The position numbers and the translations under genes are program-made. DNA of 64,000 nt from the NCBI RefSeq assembly GCF_005153485.1, contig NZ_CP039740.1, forward strand, positions 3,661,001 through 3,725,000, in the 5' to 3' direction. This stretch comes from Pseudolabrys sp. FHR47. Its GTDB lineage: Bacteria > Pseudomonadota > Alphaproteobacteria > Rhizobiales > Xanthobacteraceae. Below the pieces are notes generated by a model. The model was not told the DNA's origin and ran no database searches. It saw only the letters and a list, made by a program, of their open reading frames with translations. Positions within the stretch are counted from its first letter, which is position 1, and every line of letters starts with the position of its first letter. Below, piece after piece: positions 55,352-63,711 of the stretch.

Positions 55352-56665
55352 TTGAACAGTGGCAAAGTCATTCGGCGATTTGATCCATGCGTCCGCGCGG
55401 CGGATAACGGATTGAGGCGAGATATAGCCGCCTTCACGGCCTACCTTGAAGCCGAAGAGACCAAGTTGCAGCGACGCACTCGGGAACGCAAGTTGGCCGA
55501 CCGGGAGAAGATGCACTTGGCCGTCGAAGCGCTGGTCTGCAATCTGATTGCCGCCTATCAGATTGGCTCTACGGCGCTGCTCCACATACCCCTCGCCAAC
55601 GATGTTCTGCGAGGCACTCCCCGCTATCGGTCTCCCGTCTACGGCGTGCACTTTCGCAACCTGATCGCGCTACTGGAAAGCCTGGGCCTGATTAGATTCG
55701 TGACCAAAGGGTACAATGTTCGCAAATGGCGGCGGCGCGAGATCACGACCATTCGGCCGACCACTGCGCTTCGTAAGGCGTTTCCGGCGCTCGTCACCGA
55801 GAAGCCCGGCTCCTTGACCCAGGTCGATCCGGCCGAAACTGTCGTCTTGAAGGACCAAAGCGGTCGACTGGTTGCTTATCCCGAGACCCACTCTACGCGA
55901 CGATGGCGGGTCGAAATGAGAGCAATCAATGCCAGCCTGCGTAATGCGTCTATCTCGCTGGCCGGCCGAAACCGCGTGATCGATGACGACGGCTTCGCGG
56001 CCCGTCTTAACGCCAGAACTCTTCGGCGCATTTGGAACAATGGCGACTGGGAGCAGGGCGGGCGGCTATACGACGGCTTTTGGCAAACGATGCGGCGCGA
56101 GGAGCGGCTACCGGCTATCCGCTTGAACAACACACGCGTCGCTAATGTTGACTTCTGCCAGTTCAATCTCCGGCTAGCGTATGCGCTGGCAAAGGTGACG
56201 CCTCCGCGCGGTGACCTTTATGACGTGAGCGGAACGGACTCCGTGAGGCGCGATTGGAAGCAACTACGCGAGGGCCGCAAGAAGCTGACTAACGCGATGT
56301 TCAACGCGAAAGCGCCATTGCGGCGTTGGCCGGGCAAGACCGAACGGGAGCGCCAAGCGGTGGCGTCTTTCTTCCCGGCGGGAATCACAGCCACGGACGC
56401 AACAGAAGCGATACGGGCTAAACATGCCGCCGTGGCGGGCTACTTCGAGAGGGGCTACGGGCTCCGCTTCATGCGCATAGAGTCTGACATTCTGGTCGCG
56501 GTGCTTCTCGACCTCATTAAGCGGGGCATTACAGCCCTACCGCTGCACGATGCGGTTCTTGTGCAGGAACGCAATGCGAAGACCGCCAAACGGACTATGG
56601 AGCGAGAAGCAAAGAGGCGCATCGGAACGGTTATTCCAGCGCAGATCACAATGGCGTTGTGTTGA
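55352..56665 (+). CDS. Minimal family-A DNA polymerase-like protein
   Basis: 437 aa, TTG start. The C-terminal 200 residues carry the order of PolA palm and fingers motifs. Motif A is VANVDFCQFNLRLAYAL (Asp267), motif B is RKKLTNAMFNA (Lys310/311, in the O-helix position), a QGTxAD-like RIESDILVAVLLDL follows, and motif C is LPLHDAVLV (His399, Asp400; the usual Glu is Ala). There is no exonuclease domain and no thumb of normal length. The N-terminal 200 residues are helical and unassigned. A template-dependent or protein-primed polymerase role is inferred; activity is uncertain. Confidence 0.65.
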   Translation: MNSGKVIRRFDPCVRAADNGLRRDIAAFTAYLEAEETKLQRRTRERKLADREKMHLAVEALVCNLIAAYQIGSTALLHIPLANDVLRGTPRYRSPVYGVHFRNLIALLESLGLIRFVTKGYNVRKWRRREITTIRPTTALRKAFPALVTEKPGSLTQVDPAETVVLKDQSGRLVAYPETHSTRRWRVEMRAINASLRNASISLAGRNRVIDDDGFAARLNARTLRRIWNNGDWEQGGRLYDGFWQTMRREERLPAIRLNNTRVANVDFCQFNLRLAYALAKVTPPRGDLYDVSGTDSVRRDWKQLREGRKKLTNAMFNAKAPLRRWPGKTERERQAVASFFPAGITATDATEAIRAKHAAVAGYFERGYGLRFMRIESDILVAVLLDLIKRGITALPLHDAVLVQERNAKTAKRTMEREAKRRIGTVIPAQITMALC

Positions 56666-57399
56666 GCGCGCCGGCGGGAGGGGCTTGCGTGTCCTCTAAT
56701 GCAATAAGGAGCTATGCTAAGGGAAGTCCACAATGGCGCGGCCTTAGTGTCGCTCCTGAAGCCCGCCGGCCTGAATGTGGTCTTCCGGTGAGCCCGCTAA
56801 GGGGACAGGATTGCCGAGGCAGTCCCTCCATTCAGAGCTCACCTTCCGTGGGGCTTGATGGCCTGCCTTAGCAAGGTCCTTCAGCCACCCTCCCGTCTTG
56901 GAACTGATCACAAGCCGACCTTTGTGCTGGGGTGATCCACGAGTCCCACCTCCGCTTTGAGGCCAGTCCGCAAGGACGAACCCCTGAGGCTCTCCGGTGC
57001 TACTTCTTCCGCCGAGCTTAGTGGCCTACCTTAAGGGACCAGCTATTGGGTGCCGTTGTGCAGCATGGTGCGAGGCTGAGATGACATCATTAAGCTGCGC
57101 GGAGGGGTGACCCGCCCAACCCTTCGTGGTGGATATGCAGCGGGCTCTAGTGGGTGCCATCAAGCCTGCCCTGGGATGGTCAATACCAGTCCACCGGAAC
57201 CAGATGCAGGCATAGCGACGCAGCCTCCCGGCACCCGGTAGGAAGCGCCGCCATGGCTAGTCCCACCTGATAGGTAGCTCTGTGGTAGACGTCTTTCCGG
57301 ACTGGTATGAGGCCTTAACGGTGCGCTTTGCTAATCATAATAAATATGGAGTGCGTGCTACACTGAGTGCGGGCCCTCAGCAGAAGACGGATAGGGGTG
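56666..57399 (+). ncRNA. Candidate large structured non-coding RNA
   Basis: More than 700 bp with no supported ORF. Two long-range perfect helices can form: 56852-56862 with 57156-57166 (11 bp, GGCTTGATGGC) and 57183-57192 with 57299-57308 (10 bp). A GTCC-GCAA-GGAC hairpin with a GNRA tetraloop lies within 'CAGTCCGCAAGGACG'. This points to an ornate RNA of at least 460 nt. It sits directly upstream of an HNH endonuclease gene. Strand is inferred from the neighbours. Not matched to a known class by eye. Confidence 0.45.
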
Positions 57400-57960
57400 A
57401 TGCTCTATATCAAGACGAATCGCGGATGGCGGCCGCTACACAAATCAAATTATAGGATTGCAGATACCTGGCAGCGAGATGGCTTGAACATCGACGAAAA
57501 GGTCGCCGCGCTGAATGCTCATCAGTACTGGTTCACCGAACGTAACTATAACTCTTGGGAAGTCAAAAACCGACTTCTCAATAGCGCAAAGCACCGAGCA
57601 AAAAAATCTTCACTAAAATTCAGCATCGGGCCGGCCGACTTTGACATTCCACTGCTTTGCCCCCTTAGGCACGTTCTTCTCAAAGTCGGCAATGAACAAC
57701 ACACCGAGGATTCTCCCACGCTCGACCGCAAAGACCCCCGTTTCGGCTATATAAAAGGGAACGTTTGGGTCATTTCGCACAAAGCAAATCGACTAAAGGG
57801 GAATCTGACTCCGGATGAGCTAAGGACGCTTTGCGAAAATGTGCTGGCGCTCAATTGGGTCACTTGGACGAGCGACGATGAGCATGCGACTCGGAAGCAA
57901 GAGAATGCCAAGCAGAAAGCTCGATGGTGGGCTCTGTGGGGCAAGGGTCCGAAATCCTAG
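57400..57960 (+). CDS. Phage-type HNH endonuclease
   Basis: A 186-aa protein with the recognisable C-terminal block DSPTLDRKDPRFGYIKGNVW followed by VISHKANRLKGN. This is the signature of small phage-type HNH/His-Me endonucleases, where the Asn and His after the GYIKGN turn complete the site. The single CPLRH motif precedes it. I used ATG 57400; GTG 57367 is an alternative. It directly follows the candidate non-coding RNA, a layout reminiscent of mobile introns or HNH-linked RNAs. Confidence 0.75.
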   Translation: MLYIKTNRGWRPLHKSNYRIADTWQRDGLNIDEKVAALNAHQYWFTERNYNSWEVKNRLLNSAKHRAKKSSLKFSIGPADFDIPLLCPLRHVLLKVGNEQHTEDSPTLDRKDPRFGYIKGNVWVISHKANRLKGNLTPDELRTLCENVLALNWVTWTSDDEHATRKQENAKQKARWWALWGKGPKS

Positions 57961-58016
57961 AAATGCTCGCCCACTAGGTGTCTTCGAAAAACCGGACGCC
58001 CTGCCGAAATAAAGAC

Positions 58017-58253
58017 TCAAACTCGATTCTTCCGGAGCGGCACTAAAAGGCGATCCGGCGAGGTCTTCAAGGCGTGCGCGATCCTAGCAAGCACGACGAC
58101 GGTCACATTGCGCTTACCCCGTTCGACCTGTGAAATGTAGGTCCGATCAAGCCCAGCCTCAAACGCCAGCTCTTCCTGAGACAGCCCAGCAGCCTTCCGC
58201 TCGCGCTTCACGCGTTCAGCCACGACCCCGATAATGCCCGTCTCGTCGTCCAT
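58017..58253 (-). CDS. XRE regulator resembling restriction-modification C proteins
   Basis: This 78-aa protein is a single HTH domain: RVKRERKAAGLSQEELAFEA and the recognition part LDRTYISQVERGKRN. Length, the RTYISxxERGKRN wording and the neighbouring GACTATAGTC palindromes all match controller (C) proteins of restriction-modification systems. No methylase or nuclease of such a system lies next to it. It is divergent from a small membrane protein gene and probably controls both itself and that gene. Confidence 0.85.
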   Translation of the reverse strand: MDDETGIIGVVAERVKRERKAAGLSQEELAFEAGLDRTYISQVERGKRNVTVVVLARIAHALKTSPDRLLVPLRKNRV

Positions 58254-58290
58254 GGCGACAAGAGGGCCGCCATGATGACTTTTGGTCCAC

Positions 58291-58336
58291 GGACTATAAG
58301 TCCCATCTCGACATGAGAGACATGATGACTATAGTC
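58291..58336. promoter_or_regulatory. Pair of C-box-like operators
   Basis: GGACT-ATA-AGTCC (58291-58303) and GACTATAGTC (58327-58336, perfect palindrome) share the GACT...AGTC core of C-protein boxes. They lie in the 133-bp divergent promoter region. An exact CATGATGACT repeat (58271-58280 and 58321-58330) overlaps the area. Confidence 0.55.
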
Positions 58337-58386
58337 TACAGAAAGACGCTTTTGATCTCATGTATGGCGGCTAGGTAGAGGTGGCG

Positions 58387-58698
58387 ATGCGTACCATTAG
58401 GCTGACCCTGTTGGGGCTATTGCCAGTACTGGCAATTGCCGCACTGATGGTCCTCGCCCAGCGGCTGGCGGTCGAGGCGTATTGGGAGATACATCCTGAG
58501 GCCAAGCTGGAGGCAGAGGTTAGACGCCCGACAGTTGAACAGGCTCTTTCCGGCCTTCGAGAGCGGCGTCAAAAGGAGGCTCAGCGGGCGCTAGCGTTGG
58601 AGAAAGCGCTGGAGCCATTTGGCCTGGCAAAATCTCAACAGAAGGAAAGTCCATCTCCTTCGGGTGCTTCCCCGATAAGGGCTGAAACCCGCAACTAG
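58387..58698 (+). CDS. Small membrane protein of the island
   Basis: A 103-aa protein with one strong N-terminal transmembrane segment (LLGLLPVLAIAALMVLAQRL), then an amphipathic Glu/Arg-rich helix (about 40-85) and a Ser/Pro tail. GAGG 5 nt before ATG 58387 fixes the start. It is divergent from the C-protein-like regulator, with the operators between. No family recognised. A toxin or phage-exclusion role is possible but unsupported. Confidence 0.6.
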   Translation: MRTIRLTLLGLLPVLAIAALMVLAQRLAVEAYWEIHPEAKLEAEVRRPTVEQALSGLRERRQKEAQRALALEKALEPFGLAKSQQKESPSPSGASPIRAETRN

Positions 58699-58730
58699 TT
58701 CTCGCGCCCGGTACGATGACCTTTGTGGCG

Positions 58731-60572
58731 CTATTCCAGCCACCTCAGCGCAGAAAGATCAATCGGCGCTTCGACCCTGTCCAACGCATCAGCAAGCGGG
58801 TTCACCGACATTCCTTTGCCGTAGCCGCGACCAACACCGCCGTTTGACGTGTGGCCCGTGAGGGCGTCGTGAACCTCCTCGGGCAGGCCCGCGTCTCGGG
58901 TCATCCGCTTAAAAGTATGCCTAAAAGAATGAAAGACCTTGGCACTATCTGAGACGCCGCACTTCTCTCTCAGGTAGCGCCCGAACCACTTTGACCATGC
59001 TGCCGACCGTGGTCGTTTCCCTTGGGCCTTTACGTTCGGCCACAAGCTCTGATCTTCGTCAGCCGATCCGCTGACAAGTCCTTTGCGATATCGAAGCAGC
59101 CCAATCCGCTCCAACTCACGATGAACTGGCACATGGCGGATTGACGAAACGGTTTTTGTTGATCGACCGCCACTCTTGCCAACATCGAAGTACCACCGCC
59201 CTGTCTCCTCATCTTGAGCCAAATCCCGTATGCGCAACTGAGCAATTTCATCAAGACGCATGCCCGAGAGGAACCCAATCAAGGGAAACCAAAATGCGGC
59301 CTCACATCCTCCGCCCACGGGGCGAACACGATCGGCGAAGACTGGCGAGCCGAAGATCGCCCTGAGGTCATCCCTGCTGAAGAAGGTACGCTCAGCTTCA
59401 CGCTCTTGAATGAGAAATCGAATGCCCTTCCCAAACGGATTTGCAAACCCTGCCACCTTGTCTAGATGCCCATCGCGCTCCGCTTGCGAAATTATCGCGC
59501 CAATGAGCGTCAGCATCTTGTTGACGGTGGTGGCACTGCGCGGCTGGTAAGGCGAGAGGTCGCGGGCCAACAGCTCTTTGAGAGGCAGCCTGCGGAGGCT
59601 CCTCGGGAGCGACCGGGGCACCCGAGCGACTTCATCGCGGAATTTTCGGGCAATCTCTCTGGTGATGTCCCCTAGACGTAGGTCTCCATGAAGCTCCTTG
59701 AAGTAGCGGATGACCTGCTCTGCTTCGACGATCGTATTGGAGTTCGGCCTCTTGGCCCCTTTTGCGCCACCTCCCGCACACCACCGTTCGAAAGCCTCCG
59801 ACAGCTTCGGGCCCCTATCCTTCACATGCTTTGGCGTCGGAACGATCTTGCCACGCTGCCGCTCGCTCATCGTGTCGTAGGCACGGACATGCGCCTCCAG
59901 CACCTTCATGGCGACCGCGCGAAACCAAGGAGCGGTTCGGTCCAGTGGAACCCCACGGCGCTTGAGAGCAATGCTCGTTTCCGCAAAGACAATCGTGGGA
60001 TCACGCCGAGCGAATGCCTCGCGGTACTCGTCCTCGAACATCGCAAGCGCATGGCCGTAGGCGTGGAAGTGGTCCTTCGCCATGCCCTTGGCGTTTGGAC
60101 CATGCGCCACCGCCATCGGAAGGCCGGGTACTGGAGGAATCGCCTCGCCCAAGTCCGGCCACAGCGCCCTTTCCTTCGCGTCCTGAAGGCGCCGCCGGTC
60201 GTCCCCGTCCTCGCGTTCCATCGCGTCGGCGGTCAGAAGTTCGACATGGACTTCGTCGGCAATCTCCTGAAGGTCGGCATCCGTCAGAACGTCCGAACGT
60301 GGCTCGCCAGCCAACGCCCTCACCGCGTGTTCGAACAGTTGCGTGGCCCGAAGCGCCTCTTGATGATCACGCCGCTTCGCCTGCTTGAAGTCTTTCGTCT
60401 GGAGCGAGCGCACGAGTTCGCGCTTGAAGCATCCCGTCTTGGCGTTGATCAGGTCGCCAAACGGCTCGCGCATGTGCGCCGGAGCCTCCTTGCCTGCAAG
60501 GCTTTCCGGCAATCGCTTTCGAAATTCGTAGGTGCCCGAAACACGCCGCTGCATGTAACTCAAAGCCGCCAT
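58731..60572 (-). CDS. int: Tyrosine integrase of the tRNA-Glu island
   Basis: A 613-aa site-specific recombinase. The long N-terminal half starts with a SYMQRRVSGTYEFRKRLPESL module of the DUF6538 type, with an arm-binding-like core region to about 380. The catalytic domain contains Arg in IGFLSGMRLDEIAQL, the HxxR in FHSFRHTFKRM, His in LTGHTSNG and Tyr near GRGYGKGM. It is transcribed away from the tRNA-Glu whose 3' end forms the right attachment site. AAGGGTGG precedes ATG 60572; the frame is open to 60608. Confidence 0.93.
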   Translation of the reverse strand: MAALSYMQRRVSGTYEFRKRLPESLAGKEAPAHMREPFGDLINAKTGCFKRELVRSLQTKDFKQAKRRDHQEALRATQLFEHAVRALAGEPRSDVLTDADLQEIADEVHVELLTADAMEREDGDDRRRLQDAKERALWPDLGEAIPPVPGLPMAVAHGPNAKGMAKDHFHAYGHALAMFEDEYREAFARRDPTIVFAETSIALKRRGVPLDRTAPWFRAVAMKVLEAHVRAYDTMSERQRGKIVPTPKHVKDRGPKLSEAFERWCAGGGAKGAKRPNSNTIVEAEQVIRYFKELHGDLRLGDITREIARKFRDEVARVPRSLPRSLRRLPLKELLARDLSPYQPRSATTVNKMLTLIGAIISQAERDGHLDKVAGFANPFGKGIRFLIQEREAERTFFSRDDLRAIFGSPVFADRVRPVGGGCEAAFWFPLIGFLSGMRLDEIAQLRIRDLAQDEETGRWYFDVGKSGGRSTKTVSSIRHVPVHRELERIGLLRYRKGLVSGSADEDQSLWPNVKAQGKRPRSAAWSKWFGRYLREKCGVSDSAKVFHSFRHTFKRMTRDAGLPEEVHDALTGHTSNGGVGRGYGKGMSVNPLADALDRVEAPIDLSALRWLE

Positions 60573-60671
60573 TGTGGACCACCCTTGTGGGCTACATTTG
60601 TGTAGCAAGGCGGCCTTCCTAAGCTCATGAAAGCTCAGGTTTTTCGTCTTTTCAATGGCTTGGCAAGATGC

Positions 60672-60688
60672 TGGCGCTCCCTAGGGGA
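60672..60688. repeat. Right attachment site (attR), 3' end of tRNA-Glu
   Basis: The 17 bp cover the end of the T-arm, the 3' acceptor strand, the discriminator and the CCA of tRNA-Glu, and are identical to 46205-46221. Confidence 0.85.
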
Positions 60689-60747
60689 CTCGAACCCCTG
60701 TTTTCGCCGTGAGAGGGCGACGTCCTGGGCCGCTAGACGAAGGGAGC
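60672..60747 (-). tRNA. tRNA-Glu(CTC)
   Basis: A 76-nt cloverleaf with encoded CCA. The acceptor is GCTCCCT/AGGGAGC with discriminator G. The anticodon stem TCGCC/GGCGA closes the loop CTCTCAC, giving anticodon CTC (glutamate, GAG). The T-loop is TTCGAGT. It is intact although the island is integrated into its 3' end. Confidence 0.96.
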
Positions 60748-60826
60748 TTAGGCCAGGAAAGAGCCCACGAGATAGCCGCGATCGGCCGCCGGCGCAAGCG
60801 CGGTGCCGCGTGGCCCCGCACGGCGG

Positions 60827-61192
60827 CTATGGCTGCGGCGCCAGCCGCAGCCGGCCGAGTGGGCGCAGCGTGTCCGGATCGTAGGTGCGCAACTCGATCG
60901 CGCCGCCCACCTCGATAGTCACCACGATCTGGGCTTCGCCGATCGCCGTGCCGACGACGCGGGCGCCGGGCGGCAGGCTGTCGACGGCTTCAATCAAGCT
61001 GCGGGGCGCGCCGGCGTCGGCCGCGGGGCGGTCGCCCGACGTGTAGACCTTGTAGCCAATGACGCCGAACACAGCGGCCATGCCGACCACCAGAGTCGCC
61101 GACGAAATCATCATCAACCGGCGCACCTTGGCGACGGCCGCTTCCTGCTCTGGGGTTAACGGCTTTTCCTGGTCGGGATCGGTGTCGGACAT
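60827..61192 (-). CDS. DUF6476-like single-pass membrane protein
   Basis: A 121-aa protein with an acidic N-terminus, one transmembrane segment (LMMISSATLVVGMAAVFGVIGY, about 27-48) and a periplasmic domain with LPPGARVVGTAIGEAQIVVT and the terminal IELRTYDPDTLRPLGRL. This pattern is common and unnamed in Alphaproteobacteria next to rluA-type and rpoH genes. GAAGG 5 nt before ATG 61192 supports the start. It is divergent from the pseudouridine synthase gene. Confidence 0.75.
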   Translation of the reverse strand: MSDTDPDQEKPLTPEQEAAVAKVRRLMMISSATLVVGMAAVFGVIGYKVYTSGDRPAADAGAPRSLIEAVDSLPPGARVVGTAIGEAQIVVTIEVGGAIELRTYDPDTLRPLGRLRLAPQP

Positions 61193-61240
61193 CGGCGCCT
61201 TCGGTTTCACGCGCACTCTTACTCTCTATATAAAGACAAC

Positions 61241-62259
61241 ATGAACAGCAGCACCGAAAAAGTCAGCGTCGCCGCCGAGGACGCCGGCGCGCGGCTCGAT
61301 CGCCTGCTGGCGACGCGCATTCCGGCGCTGTCGCGCTCGCGGCTGAAAGCCCTCATCCTTGAAGGTCAGGTCAGCGTCCAGCCTGCCGGCGTCAAAAGCG
61401 CGGAAGCGGCGCGCACCATCCTTGATCCGTCCGCGCAGGTCAAATCCGGCGATACCATCACGGTCACGCTGCCGCCGCCGGAAGACGCCCGTCCCGCCGG
61501 CGAAGATATCCCGCTCACCATCGTTTACGAGGACGACGATCTCATCGTCATCGACAAGCCGGCCGGCCTTGTCGTGCATCCGGCGGCGGGCCATGCCACC
61601 GGCACGCTGGTCAATGCGCTGATCGCGCATTGCGGCGACAGCCTGTCGGGCATCGGCGGCGTCAGGCGCCCCGGCATTGTGCACCGGCTCGACAAGGATA
61701 CCACCGGGCTGATGGTGATCGCCAAGAATGACAAAGCCCACCATGCGCTGTCGAAACAGTTTGCCGACAAGCTGGAGAGCGGCCTGACGCGCGGCTATCT
61801 CGCGCTGGTGTGGGGCGCGCCGGACCGGCCGCGCGGCACCATCGACGCGCCGCTCGACCGCCATCCGACCGCGCGCGAGAAACAGGCGGTGCGCAAGAGC
61901 GGCCGAGAGGCGATCACGCACTGGGAAGTGCGCGAGCGTTTCGACGACGCTGATGGTAAACTGGTTGCCAGCCTGGTCGAATGCCTGCTGGAGACCGGCC
62001 GGACCCACCAGATCCGCGTCCATCTCGCTCATATCGGCCACCCGATTCTGGGCGACGAAACCTACGGCACCGGATTCAAGACCAAAGCCGCCCGGCTGTC
62101 GCCGCCAGCCCGCGCGGCGCTCGACGCCCTCGGCCGCCAGGCGCTGCACGCGGCGATTCTCGGCTTTACTCACCCGATGTCGGGGACCGGCTCGAATTCG
62201 AAGCCCCCCTGCCGGCCGATATGGCCCGGCTCGCCGACGCGCTGCGCAAGGGCGGCTAA
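61241..62259 (+). pseudogene. rluD: RluA-family 23S rRNA pseudouridine synthase with 3' frameshift
   Basis: The N-terminal S4 domain (RLDRLLATRIPALSRSRLKALI) and catalytic core are intact: VIDKPAGLVVHPAAGH, GIVHRLDKDTTGLMVIAK (catalytic Asp) and ETGRTHQIRVHLAHIGHPILGD. After GFTHPMSG the reading frame leaves the family and runs to 62482. Adding one G to the GGGG run at 62182-62185 restores DRLEFEAPLPADMARL and a normal stop at 62257-62259. Only the last 25 residues are affected, so the enzyme may still work, or the base was lost in sequencing. It modifies U1911/1915/1917-type sites by family. Symbol tentative. Confidence 0.8.
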
Positions 62260-62522
62260 GCCTCTCCTCTCGCAGGCTTTTTTCCGCTCGCCTCTTGAAT
62301 TGGCGCCAGCCATTCTTATTTCATGTCTCGTGAGCGACCCCACATCTGCAAATCCGCCTGAAAACATCCGTTCCGCCCGGAACGGCGCGGTGAATTGCGG
62401 CGTTACCGTGTTGCGAGCGCCGTCCAACGGCGCCCGATCTCCGGCGGCGCGTCAAAAATTACCTGACAAAACAATGGCTTGATGCCGCGCCAAGGGGTCA
62501 CGGGGACGTGACGGCGCAACGC

Positions 62523-62551
62523 TTGGCGTCGCCGGCCTCAAACCGTTATGC
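62523..62551 (+). promoter_or_regulatory. Possible rpoH promoter
   Basis: TTGGCG (62523-62528) and TTATGC (62546-62551) are separated by 17 bp. The start would be near 62558, leaving a structured leader of about 110 nt. Confidence 0.4.
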
Positions 62552-62589
62552 TGCAAGCGCGTCCGTTGGAGAGAGCGGACGCATCTTAG

Positions 62590-62631
62590 GATGCGCACCG
62601 TCGGCTCGGGGAGCGACGGTGACAACCGCCT
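62590..62631 (+). promoter_or_regulatory. Hairpins in the rpoH leader
   Basis: A short stem joins GCATC and GATGC near 62581-62595. A second pairs ACCGTCG (62598-62604) with CGACGGT (62614-62620 region) around a purine-rich loop. Such structures could tune rpoH translation with temperature, as known for rpoH in enteric bacteria, but no base-pairing with the ribosome-binding site is evident. Confidence 0.3.
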
Positions 62632-62667
62632 GCCGATCCGTCGGGGGCATATTATAGGAGGGCGCTT

Positions 62668-63588
62668 ATGGCCCGTTCTACTGCTATCCCGGCACTCAGT
62701 GCCGAATCCGGTCTTTCACGCTACCTCGAGGAAATCCGTCGGTTCCCGATGCTGGAACCGCAGGAGGAGTACATGCTCGCCCGCAGCTGGCGCGAGCACG
62801 GGGACCGTGAAGCCGCCCACAAGCTCGTCACCAGCCATCTGCGACTCGTGGCCAAGATCGCCATGGGCTATCGCGGCTACGGCCTGCCGATCTCGGAAGT
62901 CGTGTCCGAGGGCAATGTCGGCCTGATGCAGGCGGTGAAGCGCTTCGAACCCGAAAAGGGCTTCCGCCTGGCCACCTACGCCATGTGGTGGATCAAGGCG
63001 GCGATCCAGGAGTACATCCTGCGCTCATGGTCGCTGGTGAAGATGGGCACCACCGCCAACCAGAAGAAGCTGTTCTTCAACCTGCGCAAGGCCAAGAGCA
63101 AGATCTCGGCGCTGGAGGAAGGCGATCTTCGCCCCGAACACGTCAAGACGATCGCGACCCAGCTCGGCGTCACCGAGCAGGATGTGGTCGATATGAACCG
63201 CCGTCTTGGCGGCGATGCTTCGCTCAACGCCTCGATCCGCGACGACGGCGAATCCGGCGAATGGCAGGACTGGCTGGTCGACGACGCGCCGAGCCAGGAG
63301 CGCATCCTCGCCGACAGCGAGGAAAGCGATAACCGCCACAAGGCGCTGATCGGCGCGCTCGATGTGCTCAATGAGCGCGAGCGCCGCATCTTCGAGGCCC
63401 GCCGCCTCGCCGACGACCCGGTCACGCTCGAGGAGCTGGCCGCCGAGTTCGGCGTGTCGCGCGAGCGCGTGCGCCAGATCGAGGTGCGCGCCTTCGAGAA
63501 GGTTCAGAAGGCAGTGAAGAACTCGATCGCTTCGCTTGAGGCGCCGAAAGTCGGCGCTCAGGCGCAGGTCACCTCCGCGGCGATGTAA
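62668..63588 (+). CDS. rpoH: Heat-shock sigma factor RpoH
   Basis: A 306-aa sigma-70 family member that directs RNA polymerase to heat-shock genes. Region 2 is complete (NVGLMQAVKRFEPEKGFRLA, TYAMWWIKAAIQEYI). The RpoH box NQKKLFFNLRKAK separates it from other sigma factors, and region 4 ends with EFGVSRERVRQIEVRAFEKV. AGGAGGG 5 nt before ATG 62668 is a strong ribosome-binding site. Alphaproteobacteria often carry several rpoH copies, so this may be one of them. Confidence 0.97.
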   Translation: MARSTAIPALSAESGLSRYLEEIRRFPMLEPQEEYMLARSWREHGDREAAHKLVTSHLRLVAKIAMGYRGYGLPISEVVSEGNVGLMQAVKRFEPEKGFRLATYAMWWIKAAIQEYILRSWSLVKMGTTANQKKLFFNLRKAKSKISALEEGDLRPEHVKTIATQLGVTEQDVVDMNRRLGGDASLNASIRDDGESGEWQDWLVDDAPSQERILADSEESDNRHKALIGALDVLNERERRIFEARRLADDPVTLEELAAEFGVSRERVRQIEVRAFEKVQKAVKNSIASLEAPKVGAQAQVTSAAM

Positions 63589-63618
63589 TTACGCCTGCCG
63601 CGATAGATGAATGAGGAA

Positions 63619-63644
63619 GGCCGGGCTTTCAGCCCGGCCTTTTT
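63619..63644 (+). terminator. Rho-independent terminator of rpoH
   Basis: GGCCGGGCT (63619-63627) pairs perfectly with AGCCCGGCC (63631-63639) around TTC and is followed by five T residues. Confidence 0.92.
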
Positions 63645-63711
63645 CGTTTGCCGAGGGCCGTTCGGAACTTTTGCGGTTCGCCACGATTGTCGGCGAAACA
63701 TGGAGGAACCG

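Larger units (their letters stand above)
46205..60688. mobile_element. 14.5-kb tRNA-Glu integrative island
   Basis: The island is defined by 17-bp direct repeats at both ends, the right copy forming the 3' end of tRNA-Glu(CTC). A 613-aa tyrosine integrase gene lies about 80 bp from that tRNA and is transcribed away from it. Gene content is accessory (reverse transcriptase operon, exonuclease, second recombinase, HNH endonuclease, polymerase-like protein), and the 46.4-52.7 kb part is visibly lower in GC than the flanks. There are no structural phage or conjugation genes, so it is either non-autonomous or a satellite-like defence island. Confidence 0.88.
62260..62667. other. Leader and control region of rpoH
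   Basis: There is no convincing gene here; the upstream frame reaching 62482 is a product of the rluD frameshift. The region holds a possible promoter and leader hairpins for rpoH, listed separately. Confidence 0.6.

Noticed and set aside
56659..56871. 70-aa frame after the polymerase-like gene
   Set aside because: It lies in the candidate RNA, overlaps the previous stop and shows no coding signature.
57400..57960. IscB/HEARO element
   Set aside because: The ORF is a small HNH protein without RuvC motifs or the arginine-rich helix of IscB.
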